From: a bacterium
GTDB lineage: Bacteria > UBA3054
DNA length: 6,996 nt
NCBI GenBank assembly: GCA_017538635.1
Contig: JAFYIM010000168.1
Coordinates: 1 to 6,996 of the forward strand
Reading direction: 5' to 3'
Under the pieces are notes generated by a model, which did not search any database, was not told where the DNA came from, and was given only the letters and a program-made list of their open reading frames with translations. The position numbers and the translations under genes are program-made. Below, in pieces: positions 1 through 6,352 of this stretch (the first letter of the stretch is position 1; each line of letters starts with the position of its first letter).

Positions 1-152
1 CCTTTGTAGAAACCGCACTTCGGGCAGACCACATGGGGCTGCTTCTCATAGCCGCAATTGGAGCAGGCCAGAGTCTGGGGCTTCGTTAAGGAGTCGTGCG
101 TGCGGCGTTTGTCGCGGCGAGTCTGAGAATGTCTGCGTTTTGGATTTGCCAT
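1..152 (-). CDS. rpmF: 50S ribosomal protein L32 (5' part, cut by left edge)
   Basis: Structural protein of the large ribosomal subunit. Read on the minus strand, the ATG at 152-150 opens MANPKRRHSQTRRDKRRTHD, the standard basic L32 N-terminus. It is followed by a zinc-ribbon segment with two Cys-x2-Cys pairs (CSNCG and CPKCG) and then GFYKG at the edge. About 50 codons are present of the usual 55-65, so only the last few residues are missing. The four cysteines mark the zinc-binding form of L32. A weak GTGAG-type ribosome site lies just before the ATG. In many bacteria rpmF follows yceD (DUF177); here it instead has its own strong promoter and is divergent from the next gene. Identity is secure. 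Confidence 0.96.
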   Translation of the reverse strand, partial: MANPKRRHSQTRRDKRRTHDSLTKPQTLACSNCGYEKQPHVVCPKCGFYK

Positions 153-200
153 AAAAATCTCACTTTTTGTTGTTTATTTCATTTTTAATTGTGAATAGAA

Positions 201-229
201 ATTGTACCATAACCGCCCCTCGTTGTCAA
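201..229 (-). promoter_or_regulatory. Sigma70-type promoter of rpmF
   Basis: On the minus strand the sequence has TTGACA (positions 229-224), a 17-base spacer, and TACAAT (206-201) preceded by TGG, which makes an extended -10. This is a near-perfect housekeeping promoter. The predicted start is near 194, giving a leader of roughly 42 bases before the rpmF ATG. No experimental support can be claimed. Confidence 0.88.
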
Positions 230-251
230 AGCCAAATCCCGGCGGAAATTT

Positions 252-259
252 GCTAAAAT
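252..259 (+). promoter_or_regulatory. Extended -10 element, likely leaderless promoter
   Basis: TG at 252-253 would fit the extended -10 loosely, and TAAAAT occupies 254-259 (whole element TGCTAAAAT, 251-259). A transcript started about 7 bases downstream would begin at or next to the ATG at 266. No convincing -35 box lies 16-18 bases upstream (GCCAAA at 231-236), so the extended -10 would carry recognition. A nearly identical element sits at 921-929. Inference from sequence pattern only. Confidence 0.5.
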
Positions 260-265
260 TTGAAC

Positions 266-916
266 ATGACTTCTTTTAGGCTAAACTACCTGGAAACTCC
301 AAAGCTATCCGTTGCGTGGCAGATCGCTCTGGACAGAGAGCTTATGTCAGAAGTCGGGAAGGGAACGCGGCCGCCGCTGCTTAGGTTTTATAACTTCACT
401 GACGAGGCTATCGTTCTGGGTTTAAGCCAAGATGAGGAAAAGTACGTTGACAAAGCCGCGGCTGAAAAAGATTCTGTTCCTATCCTAAGGCGCTTTTCCG
501 GTGGGGGAACAGTTTTCATTCACAAGGGCTGCCTTGTTTACACGATAGTGACGAATTTAGCGCCGCCCTTCAAGCGCTTCGATGTAATGGGCGCTTATCG
601 GACGGCTTTTGCCCCACTGGTCGAAGCTTTCCAAAAGCAAAGCCTCAACTTGGAGTTCCACGAGCCCTGCGATCTGGCCATCGCCGGAAGAAAGGTCGCC
701 GGCAACGCCCAGAGCCAGCGCCAGGGAGCTCTGCTTATCCACGGCAGCTTCCTGATCGATCCCGACCTCCAAAGGATAAAACGCTATCTTAAGGAGCCTG
801 ACGTTCGTCCCGAATACCGCGCCGAGCGCTCTCACGAAGATTTTCTTCTGCCTTTGCGCGAATTAGGAATGGACGAAGGGGCGCTTCGCTCATTGCTTAT
901 CAAAGCCTGGAGTTGA
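266..916 (+). CDS. Lipoate-protein ligase A-family enzyme (BPL_LplA_LipB domain)
   Basis: Probably attaches lipoyl or octanoyl groups to a lysine of lipoyl-domain proteins (2-oxoacid dehydrogenase or glycine-cleavage H protein) in the cytoplasm. Counting from the ATG at 266 (216 residues), the family signature RRFSGGGTVFIHKG lies at 75-88. The motif GRKVAGNAQ at 141-149 carries the expected catalytic lysine K143, and HGSFL follows at 159-163. The PEYRAERSHEDF segment (182-193) resembles small lipoate ligase-family proteins. It lacks the separate C-terminal accessory domain of E. coli LplA. A cysteine (C135) lies close to the GRK motif, but not where I would place the LipM catalytic cysteine. 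An in-frame TTG at 260 is an alternative start, but it overlaps the end of the -10 element; no strong Shine-Dalgarno precedes either. Family membership is clear; ligase versus octanoyltransferase is open, so no symbol is given. Confidence 0.85.
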   Translation: MTSFRLNYLETPKLSVAWQIALDRELMSEVGKGTRPPLLRFYNFTDEAIVLGLSQDEEKYVDKAAAEKDSVPILRRFSGGGTVFIHKGCLVYTIVTNLAPPFKRFDVMGAYRTAFAPLVEAFQKQSLNLEFHEPCDLAIAGRKVAGNAQSQRQGALLIHGSFLIDPDLQRIKRYLKEPDVRPEYRAERSHEDFLLPLRELGMDEGALRSLLIKAWS

Positions 917-920
917 TTTT

Positions 921-929
921 TGATAAAAT
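921..929 (+). promoter_or_regulatory. Extended -10 element upstream of the lipoprotein gene
   Basis: TGATAAAAT lies just after the stop of the upstream ligase gene. The 20 bases from 921 match the 20 bases from 251 at 15 positions, which includes the TGnTAAAATTT core. No good -35 box is visible. Predicted start near 936 would give a leader of about 70 bases before the ATG at 1006. Confidence 0.45.
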
Positions 930-947
930 TTAGAAAAGACCTTAACC

Positions 948-976
948 TGTGTCGGCCGCGTGAGCGGCAGACCACA
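948..976 (+). promoter_or_regulatory. Leader hairpin with GNRA tetraloop
   Basis: GCCGC (955-959) pairs with GCGGC (964-968) around the loop GTGA, a GNRA tetraloop. After one G-A mismatch, GTC (951-953) pairs with GAC (970-972), and TGT (948-950) with ACA (974-976) past a bulged C. The hairpin sits in the predicted leader of the lipoprotein gene. The T-run (T5) comes only about 17 bases later, so this is not a normal intrinsic terminator. It could stabilise the mRNA or regulate it; function unknown. Confidence 0.45.
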
Positions 977-1005
977 AACGATAACAACAACCTTTTTCCA
1001 ACAAA

Positions 1006-1515
1006 ATGAAAAAAACTCTTATTCTTATCGGTGTAGCTGTTTATGTCATGATATTTATGACGGGTTGCGCCACCTTCTTGTCAAAATCTGAATATGATGT
1101 TCAGATTTGTTCTTCTAGGAACGGAGATAGGGTATCAGTTAGGCAAGGATATAAAATCATTGCTACTCAGAACACTCCCTATTCTATGAGGCTAAAGGCT
1201 AGCCGTGACTTTTTAAGTGGTGAAAGTTATGTTCTTGAATATGTCTATCCCAAAAATGGTGAAAAAGAGATAGCTATCTATAATGCCTCGATAGACCCTT
1301 GGATCATAGGCAGCTTTATTTTCGGAGGCTTCATTTATATTCTGATTGATGGAGCCTCCGGTGCTATGTATAAACTACCCGATCAATTCTACATATGCAC
1401 AGATGAAAATCAGTTCAACCAGCCTACTCAAGTTTTACCAGCTACCCCGAGTGAAGCTCCGGCGACCGTTGAGATCAACATCAACACTAATTCTGAAGCA
1501 GCAGAATCAAACTAA
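1006..1515 (+). CDS. Putative lipoprotein of unknown function
   Basis: Not recognised as a named gene. Residues 1-20 form a lipoprotein signal peptide: MKK, a hydrophobic stretch, then MTG before C21, the probable lipidated cysteine. Position +2 is Ala rather than Asp, so inner-membrane retention is not indicated. Residues 36-93 have a loosely PEGA-like pattern (a TPYSMRLKA turn, then a VLEYVYPKNG strand). Residues 97-126 form a glycine-rich hydrophobic segment running from DPWIIGS to GAMYKLPD, similar in style to segments seen in other small bacterial lipoproteins. The tail (about 136-169) is rich in N, Q, P, T and E and probably disordered. By hand count, GC over 1021-1320 is about 38%, far below the folD region, so recent transfer or relaxed composition is possible. 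No Shine-Dalgarno is visible; the bases before the ATG are A/C-rich. It is flanked by unrelated genes and appears to be its own unit. Confidence 0.8.
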   Translation: MKKTLILIGVAVYVMIFMTGCATFLSKSEYDVQICSSRNGDRVSVRQGYKIIATQNTPYSMRLKASRDFLSGESYVLEYVYPKNGEKEIAIYNASIDPWIIGSFIFGGFIYILIDGASGAMYKLPDQFYICTDENQFNQPTQVLPATPSEAPATVEININTNSEAAESN

Positions 1516-1571
1516 GTCTGGATCTTTCTTTGGATAATTAGCATTTATTAACCGTATATTTTGGAGAAAAT

Positions 1572-2459
1572 ATGGAACCTCTTATTATCAACGGAAATGA
1601 AACGGCGGCCGCCATCAGATCTGAGATGGCCAAAGAAGTGGAAGAAATGAAAAAGCAGGGCGTCGAGCCCGGGCTTGGCTTCGTATTGGTGGGCGACAAT
1701 CCCGCTTCGCAAGCTTACGTCAGGATGAAAAAGAAAGCCTGCGCGGAAGTCGGCATCACCGGCTACGACTACGAGCTCCCGAAGGAAACCACCCAGGAAG
1801 AGCTTTTGAAGCTGGTGGACGAACTGAACCACGATCCGAAAATCGACGGCTTCATCGTGCAGCTGCCGCTGCCGAAGCACATTTCCGAAGAGGCGGTCAT
1901 CGCCGCCACCGATCCCAAGAAGGACGTGGACTGCTTCCATCCGGTGAACGTCGGCAAGCTCTGCATCGGCGACACCGACGGCTTCTATCCCTGCACGCCC
2001 TACGGCGTGGTGGTACTGCTGCAGAGAGCCGGCATTGAAGTGAAAGGCAAACACGTGGTCATAGTCGGACGTTCCAACATTGTCGGCAAGCCGCTGGCGA
2101 ACCTGCTCGTCCAGAAACGTGACGGCGCCAATGCCACCGTCACCATTTGCCACACCGGCACGAAGGACATCCCCTCCATCACCAGGCAGGGCGACATCGT
2201 GGTGGCCGCCATCGGCCGTCCCAACACCATCACCGCCGACATGGTGAAAGAAGGCGCGGTGGTCGTGGACGTCGGCGTCAACCGAGTCGAGGATCCCACC
2301 GCTAAGCGCGGCTACCGTCTGGTGGGCGACGTGGACTACGAGAACGTCGCGCCCAAATGCTCCGCCATCACTCCGGTGCCGGGCGGCGTAGGCCCCATGA
2401 CCATCGCTATGCTCCTGGGGAACGGCCTCAAGGCCGCCAAGAGAAGACTCCCTAAATAA
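1572..2459 (+). CDS. folD: Bifunctional methylene-THF dehydrogenase / methenyl-THF cyclohydrolase
   Basis: Cytoplasmic one-carbon enzyme that interconverts 5,10-methylene-, 5,10-methenyl- and 10-formyl-tetrahydrofolate using NAD(P). At 295 residues it has the usual FolD length. The catalytic Tyr and Lys are Y49 and K53 in YVRMKKKACAEVG. DGFIVQLPLP lies at 92-101 and DVDCFHPVNVGKL at 118-130. The Rossmann fold carries VIVGRSNIVGKPLANLL (163-179), and PVPGGVGPMTIAML (268-281) ends the protein. An oddity is Cys121 where DVDGFHP is the usual sequence. The start is supported by GGAG at 1563-1566, five bases before the ATG. A weak -10-like TATATT at 1555-1560 lies too close to the start to be a convincing promoter. 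The next gene begins 3 bases after the stop, so the two are probably cotranscribed. Confidence 0.97.
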   Translation: MEPLIINGNETAAAIRSEMAKEVEEMKKQGVEPGLGFVLVGDNPASQAYVRMKKKACAEVGITGYDYELPKETTQEELLKLVDELNHDPKIDGFIVQLPLPKHISEEAVIAATDPKKDVDCFHPVNVGKLCIGDTDGFYPCTPYGVVVLLQRAGIEVKGKHVVIVGRSNIVGKPLANLLVQKRDGANATVTICHTGTKDIPSITRQGDIVVAAIGRPNTITADMVKEGAVVVDVGVNRVEDPTAKRGYRLVGDVDYENVAPKCSAITPVPGGVGPMTIAMLLGNGLKAAKRRLPK

Positions 2460-2462
2460 AAG

Positions 2463-3482
2463 ATGCTTAGCGCCGCGCTCATATTGGCTCTGGCCCTTTT
2501 CGGCCTGCTCCTTTTTATCGGGCGCGTTTCCTCCAGGCTGACTGAGAGGATCAGCGACCGCTATCTTTCTTTGGACATACCGTCTGGAATATTGTGCCTC
2601 CTGGCGGTATGTCTTTATTTTTACATTCTCTTTTGCAGGGCCGATCTTTTCTCCAACCAGATCTTCCTTTGGACGCTCATCGGAATCGCCTTCCTGACGC
2701 TCCTGGAGCCCTGCATAAGGCACAGCAAGATCCTTCGTAACAAAATAGATGCTGCGAAATTCCTTAGGACGCTGGAGCCCAGGAAACTTGGTCCGGTCGT
2801 TTGCCAGCATTACGAGATAGGGATCGGCAAGGAAGGCGTGCGCTTGGTGCAGTTAAGCGACCTGCATTACAATGATCTGTCAAAACTCTTCCTTGCGGAA
2901 GTGGTTTCTGAGGTCAACAAGCTTGAGCCTGATTACGTCGCGATCACTGGCGATTTCATCCAGAAGATAAAAGATATTCCGGAGTTAATCACACTTCTTG
3001 GCAAACTCAAGGCTAAGGAAAAAGTTTTTTACGTCCTTGGCAACCACGATTTCTGGATCGGGGCGGAAAAGCCTTTGACGGAAGCTTTAGACGCTCTTGG
3101 TTTCGTGCATTTGAAAAACGAGATCTACCCGGCGGGGGAGATGATCTTCCTGGGGACGGAAGCGCCCTGGGGAGAGGAGATGTCCAAGTTTGCTTCCCTT
3201 GACAAAGAAAAACTTAAGATCGCCCTGGGCCACGACCCCGACGAATGGGAGAATTGGCGGAAAATAGGGGCGCATATTGTGCTGGCCGGACACACCCACG
3301 GCGGGCAGATCCGCTTCGGGCTTTTCGGGCCTATGATCCTGCCTTCCAAACACGGCGCCATGATGGCGGAGCGAGTCCTTTCCAAAGACGGTTGCGTCAT
3401 GCTCATAAGCAGGGGATTGGGAAAGCCTTACCTGCGCTTTTGCAATCCAACCGAAATCACCATGATCGATATTCGCCTGTAA
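2463..3482 (+). CDS. Membrane-anchored metallophosphoesterase (YkuE/YaeI/LpxG-like)
   Basis: Calcineurin-like metal-dependent phosphoesterase of 339 residues. Hydrophobic segments at about 2-20, 42-58 and 66-82 look like membrane helices, and the catalytic domain follows from about 125. Metal-site motifs appear in family order: DLH (D133, H135), GDF (G163-D164), GNHD (193-196), a GHDP histidine (H257) and GHTHGGQ (276-282). The end, SRGLG then CNPTEITMI, fits the YkuE/YaeI group. Relatives include cell-envelope phosphoesterases and the chlamydial LpxG UDP-diacylglucosamine hydrolase, so an envelope-lipid role is possible but not shown. All metal-binding motifs are intact. There is no strong ribosome site; with a 3-base gap after folD, translational coupling is likely. 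The substrate cannot be named from the sequence. Confidence 0.9.
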   Translation: MLSAALILALALFGLLLFIGRVSSRLTERISDRYLSLDIPSGILCLLAVCLYFYILFCRADLFSNQIFLWTLIGIAFLTLLEPCIRHSKILRNKIDAAKFLRTLEPRKLGPVVCQHYEIGIGKEGVRLVQLSDLHYNDLSKLFLAEVVSEVNKLEPDYVAITGDFIQKIKDIPELITLLGKLKAKEKVFYVLGNHDFWIGAEKPLTEALDALGFVHLKNEIYPAGEMIFLGTEAPWGEEMSKFASLDKEKLKIALGHDPDEWENWRKIGAHIVLAGHTHGGQIRFGLFGPMILPSKHGAMMAERVLSKDGCVMLISRGLGKPYLRFCNPTEITMIDIRL

Positions 3483-3494
3483 AATCGGCGAATA
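3470..3494. repeat. Inverted repeat spanning the metallophosphoesterase stop codon
   Basis: TATTCGCC (3470-3477) and GGCGAATA (3487-3494) form a perfect 8-base inverted repeat with a 9-base loop that holds the TAA stop. No T-tract follows on the plus strand, so it is not a standard intrinsic terminator. It could act as a 3' stability hairpin separating this gene from the thiC promoter. Function is inferred only. Confidence 0.5.
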
Positions 3495-3504
3495 AAATAT
3501 GTCC

Positions 3505-3533
3505 TTGAAATAGCAAAAAATATTTGCTATGCT
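3505..3533 (+). promoter_or_regulatory. Sigma70-type promoter of the thiamine operon
   Basis: TTGAAA (3505-3510) is separated by exactly 17 bases from TATGCT (3528-3533), and TGC at 3525-3527 makes an extended -10. The predicted start near 3540 lies at the 5' edge of the riboswitch, so the transcript would begin with the aptamer. Confidence 0.8.
3510..3530. repeat. Palindrome in the thiC promoter spacer, candidate operator
   Basis: ATAGCAAA (3510-3517) and TTTGCTAT (3523-3530) are perfect 8-base inverted arms around AAATA. The element fills the spacer between -35 and -10 and touches both boxes. That position suits a repressor site, but AT-rich dyads also arise by chance. No regulator gene is in the window. 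Confidence 0.45.
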
Positions 3534-3540
3534 TAAGGTC

Positions 3541-3626
3541 CAGATACGGGGTGCTTCCTCCAAAGGTGGAGCGAGGCTGAGATGATACCCATATTAACTT
3601 GATCCGGATAATACCGGCGTAAGGAA
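3541..3626 (+). promoter_or_regulatory. TPP (thiamine pyrophosphate) riboswitch
   Basis: The conserved THI-box elements occur in order: GGGGTGC (3548-3554), GCTGAGA (3576-3582), ATACCC (3585-3590), TTGATCCGGATAATACCGGC (3599-3618) and CGTAAGGAA (3618-3626). Visible helices are P2 (3549-3552 with 3587-3590), P3 (3554-3561 with 3568-3575, one C-C mismatch and one G-U) and P5 (CCGG 3604-3607 with 3614-3617). No clear P1 closing helix was found. The final AAGGAA serves as the thiC Shine-Dalgarno, 7 bases before the ATG, and there is no terminator hairpin. Control is therefore most likely translational: bound TPP hides the ribosome site and lowers ThiC synthesis. Confidence 0.95.
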
Positions 3627-3633
3627 AAAAGAT

Positions 3634-4926
3634 ATGACCCAACTTCAAAAAGCGATTGAGGGCGTCATAACTGATGCCATGAGGACAGTGGCGGCAAAAG
3701 AGAATGTGCCGCCGGAAACAGTCCTCGCTGAAGTGGCGGCGGGAAGAGCCGTCATTCCTTTAAACCCCTCCCACAAAAACTGCCGGCCAGTTGGCGTAGG
3801 GAGGGTTTTCTCTACCAAGATCAACGCCAACTTAGGCTGCAGTAAAGACCGCTCGTCTTTGGATGAGGAACTGAAAAAACTTTCTGTTTCCTTGAAGTAC
3901 GGCGCGGATTTCGTCATGGACCTGACTGTGGGGAAAGACGTTTCTTTCATCAGGAAAGAGATGATCAAAAATTCGCCTGTGCCTTTGGGGACCGTGCCTG
4001 TTTACGAGACCGTTTCGCGTCTCGAGGGCAGCGTTCCCAAGATGGATATGGCTTTGCTTTTGGATGTCATTGAAGAGCAGGCTGAGCAGGGCGTGGATTT
4101 CATGACGCTGCACGCGGGGCTTCTTAGAAGGCACATTCCTCTGGCTGTCAAGAGGACCATGGGAATAGTCTCCCGGGGCGGCTCTTTGATGGCGGAGTGG
4201 ATGCTGGAGCATGACGCGGAGAATCCCCTCTATGAGAACTGGGACAAGGTGCTGGACATTCTCGTGAAGCACGACGTGACGGTCTCCTTGGGGGACGGGC
4301 TTAGGCCCGGCTGTATAGCGGACGCTTCCGACGAAGCCCAGTTCGCCGAGCTTTCCGTTTTGGGCGAGCTTGTCTTGGCTTGCCGGGAAAGAGGCGTGCA
4401 AGTCATGGTGGAAGGCCCCGGGCACGTGCCCTTCGATCAGATCAGGATGAACATGGAAAGGGAGCAGGAAGTCTGTTTCGGAGCGCCCTTCTATGTTCTC
4501 GGTCCTGTCGTCACCGACATCGCGCCGGGCTACGATCATATCGTGTCCGCCATCGGCGCGACCGCCGCGGCGACTTACGGAGCCTCGCTTCTGTGCTACG
4601 TGACGCCTGCGGAACACCTCGGTCTTCCTACGGAGGACGACGTAAGGGAAGGCTGCGTGGCTTATAAGATAGCTGCGCACGCCGGCGACATCGCCAGAGG
4701 GTTGCCTGGCGCTTCGGACATCGATCTTAAGATGTCTCTTGCCAGGAAAAATTTCGACTGGGACAAGCAGTTCGAGTGCGCCCTGGATCCCGAGACCGCC
4801 AAAGCAAGGTGGATGAGGGGCGAGCCCGAATCCCACGACGAGGATCACTGCACCATGTGCGGAAAGGAGTTCTGCGCTGTCAGGACCACGAAAAGAATCA
4901 AAGAACTTTTAGCCAAAAAAGATTGA
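3634..4926 (+). CDS. thiC: Phosphomethylpyrimidine synthase ThiC
   Basis: Radical-SAM enzyme that rearranges aminoimidazole ribotide to hydroxymethylpyrimidine phosphate (HMP-P), the pyrimidine half of thiamine. At 430 residues it is the short bacterial form without the long N-terminal extension of E. coli or plant ThiC. Signatures include [14 protein letters not shown] (44-57), TKINANLG (61-68), MTLHAG (157-162), [11 protein letters not shown] (180-190), SLGDGLRPG (218-226), [11 protein letters not shown] (260-270), [15 protein letters not shown] (289-303) and [11 protein letters not shown] (322-332). The [4Fe-4S] motif lies at the C-terminus as CTMCGKEFC (C406, C409, C414), the ThiC-specific Cx2Cx4C. 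The start is fixed by the Shine-Dalgarno at the end of the riboswitch. It heads the thiC-thi4-thiE operon, and the need for an Fe-S cluster fits an anaerobic lifestyle. Confidence 0.98.
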   Translation: MTQLQKAIEGVITDAMRTVAAKENVPPETVLAEVAAGRAVIPLNPSHKNCRPVGVGRVFSTKINANLGCSKDRSSLDEELKKLSVSLKYGADFVMDLTVGKDVSFIRKEMIKNSPVPLGTVPVYETVSRLEGSVPKMDMALLLDVIEEQAEQGVDFMTLHAGLLRRHIPLAVKRTMGIVSRGGSLMAEWMLEHDAENPLYENWDKVLDILVKHDVTVSLGDGLRPGCIADASDEAQFAELSVLGELVLACRERGVQVMVEGPGHVPFDQIRMNMEREQEVCFGAPFYVLGPVVTDIAPGYDHIVSAIGATAAATYGASLLCYVTPAEHLGLPTEDDVREGCVAYKIAAHAGDIARGLPGASDIDLKMSLARKNFDWDKQFECALDPETAKARWMRGEPESHDEDHCTMCGKEFCAVRTTKRIKELLAKKD

Positions 4927-4936
4927 GGAAAATACA

Positions 4937-5722
4937 ATGAAGAAAGAAGTGATGGAAGAGACTATCTCCGGCGCTATAGTAAAGAGCTTTTTTAAGAAAT
5001 TGCAGGACAATATGGCCCTGGACGTGGCCATCGCGGGCGCCGGACCTTCCGGCTTGGTGGCGGCCTATTATCTGGCCAAGAAAGGGCTGAAGGTCGCCAT
5101 CTTCGAATCGAAGCTGGCGCCCGGCGGCGGCATCTGGGGCGGCGGCATGCTGATGAACGAAGTGGTGGTCCAGGACGACGCGGCTGAGATATTGCATGAA
5201 TTCGGCATCACCACAGTGCCCATAAAGAATGGTTACCATACCGTGGATTCCGTGGAAATGGCTTCCGGACTTATTTTCGGCGCACGCCACGCCGGCGCGG
5301 TCATTTTCAATACGGTGACAATAGAGGACGTGGTCATGCACAACGACGTGGTCTCAGGCGTGGTCATCAACTGGAATCCCGTGGTGAGGCTGGAAATGCA
5401 CGTCGATCCTCTGGTCATAACAACCAGGGCGCTAATTGACGGCACAGGGCATCCCAACGAGATCGTGAGGAAAGTCGTCAGCAAGGCCGGCGTGAAGATC
5501 GATTCGCCCACGGGCGGCGTGATGGGCGAGAAGCCTATGTGGATGGAAGACGGCGAGAGAACGACTCTCATCAACACCAAGAAACTCGATCCCGGTCTCT
5601 ACGCCTCCGGCATGGCGGCCAACAACGTCCAGGGCGGCTTCCGCATGGGGCCAATCTTCGGCGGCATGCTTAAAAGCGGCAAGAAAGTCGCCGATCTCGT
5701 GGAAGCGGATCTGAAGAAATGA
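4937..5722 (+). CDS. thi4: Thi4-type thiazole synthase, His (sulfide-dependent) form
   Basis: Makes the thiazole half of thiamine (an ADP-linked thiazole) from NAD and glycine. The 261 residues have a Rossmann dinucleotide motif AGAGPSG (33-39), [13 protein letters not shown] (63-75), the DGTGH loop (168-172) and RMGPIFGGM (236-244), all Thi4 hallmarks. Yeast Thi4 gives up its own Cys205 sulfur in a suicide reaction; the matching segment here is EMHVDPL with H155 in that place, as in methanogen-type Thi4 enzymes that use free sulfide catalytically with iron. Databases often label such proteins ribose-1,5-bisphosphate isomerase, but the thiC/thiE context supports thiazole synthesis. GAGGAA at 4925-4930 overlaps the thiC stop and lies 6 bases before this ATG, favouring it over the internal ATG at 4952. 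Its stop overlaps the thiE start. Confidence 0.93.
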   Translation: MKKEVMEETISGAIVKSFFKKLQDNMALDVAIAGAGPSGLVAAYYLAKKGLKVAIFESKLAPGGGIWGGGMLMNEVVVQDDAAEILHEFGITTVPIKNGYHTVDSVEMASGLIFGARHAGAVIFNTVTIEDVVMHNDVVSGVVINWNPVVRLEMHVDPLVITTRALIDGTGHPNEIVRKVVSKAGVKIDSPTGGVMGEKPMWMEDGERTTLINTKKLDPGLYASGMAANNVQGGFRMGPIFGGMLKSGKKVADLVEADLKK

Positions 5723-6348
5723 AAATCAAAGACGGATTCGGACTTTACCTGGTAGTGACTAACCCGGTAGCTGGGTACGCCAAGTGCGCGGAGGCCGCGG
5801 TAAAATGCGGCCTTCGCTTCGTGCAGCTAAGGATGAAGAACGCTTGTGAAAGCGAGATCCTGAGGGAAGCGAAGAATATGCGCGCGGCCACCAGAGGAAC
5901 GAAGACGCTTTTTATCGTGAACGATGACCCGAAACTCGCCGCTCTTGCGGAGGCTGACGGAGTGCATTTAGGGCAGGGCGATATGCCGATAGCTATTGCG
6001 CGCAAGCTTTACCCGGAGCTAGCGGTATTCGGACTTTCCACGCACAATCTCAGCCAGGTCAGGGAAGCGGCCAGGCTTTGCCCAGACTACATCGGCGTGG
6101 GTCCTGTATATGCCACTCCGACCAAAGCGATACCCGATCCCACTCTGGGCTTGGAGGGCATGGCTGAAATGATAAAAGCCGCGAGTTGTCCGGCGGTGGC
6201 GATAGGCGGCATCAACTGCGAAAACTTACCTTTAATAAAACGCGCCGGCGCCCGGAACTATTCCGTGGTGCGGGCCGTTTGTCAAAATAATGATCCGGAA
6301 TCGGCCATAAGGAGGCTTATGGAGATCTGGGCAACCCAAACAAATTAA
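5719..6348 (+). CDS. thiE: Thiamine-phosphate synthase
   Basis: Joins HMP diphosphate with thiazole phosphate to give thiamine phosphate in the cytoplasm. At 209 residues it has the normal TIM-barrel ThiE size. Family motifs are VQLRMK (35-40), [24 protein letters not shown] (65-88, given by its ends: N68, D69, D80, H83, Q86, D88), GLSTH (105-109), [13 protein letters not shown] (124-136) and AIGGI (161-165). The common LREK is LRMK here, a conservative-looking change beside the pyrophosphate-binding region. The ATG overlaps the thi4 stop by four bases (ATGA), a sign of translational coupling. No thiD, thiM or thiL is in the window, so kinase steps must be encoded elsewhere. thiE ends four bases before pyrG. 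Confidence 0.96.
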   Translation: MKIKDGFGLYLVVTNPVAGYAKCAEAAVKCGLRFVQLRMKNACESEILREAKNMRAATRGTKTLFIVNDDPKLAALAEADGVHLGQGDMPIAIARKLYPELAVFGLSTHNLSQVREAARLCPDYIGVGPVYATPTKAIPDPTLGLEGMAEMIKAASCPAVAIGGINCENLPLIKRAGARNYSVVRAVCQNNDPESAIRRLMEIWATQTN

Positions 6349-6352
6349 AACG

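Noticed and set aside
187..205. Two direct AATTGT repeats upstream of rpmF
   Set aside because: Short, AT-rich and partly explained by the rpmF -10 box; likely chance.
223..259. TTGTCA at 223-228 as the -35 box for the box at 254-259
   Set aside because: The spacing would be 25 bases, well outside the usual 16-18; these bases belong to the opposite-strand rpmF -35.
948..997. Leader hairpin plus TTTTT as an intrinsic terminator of the lipoate ligase gene
   Set aside because: The T-run begins about 17 bases after the stem, too far for a normal terminator.
1490..1507. Six-base hairpin at the end of the lipoprotein gene as a terminator
   Set aside because: The stem is short, lies inside the coding region and has no T-run directly after it.
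1548..2810. Long open frame (420 codons) on the minus strand opposite folD
   Set aside because: It lies antisense to the clearly real folD and the next gene, its translation is His/Gly/Asp/Val-rich with no recognisable domain, and GC-rich third positions in folD readily create such frames.
3832..4848. 338-codon open frame on the minus strand opposite thiC
   Set aside because: Antisense shadow of thiC, His- and Arg-rich, without any family motif or ribosome site.
6309..6321. Strong AAGGAGG followed by ATG at 6319
   Set aside because: This ATG is in the thiE frame (Met201) and meets the thiE stop nine codons later; it is not in frame with pyrG.
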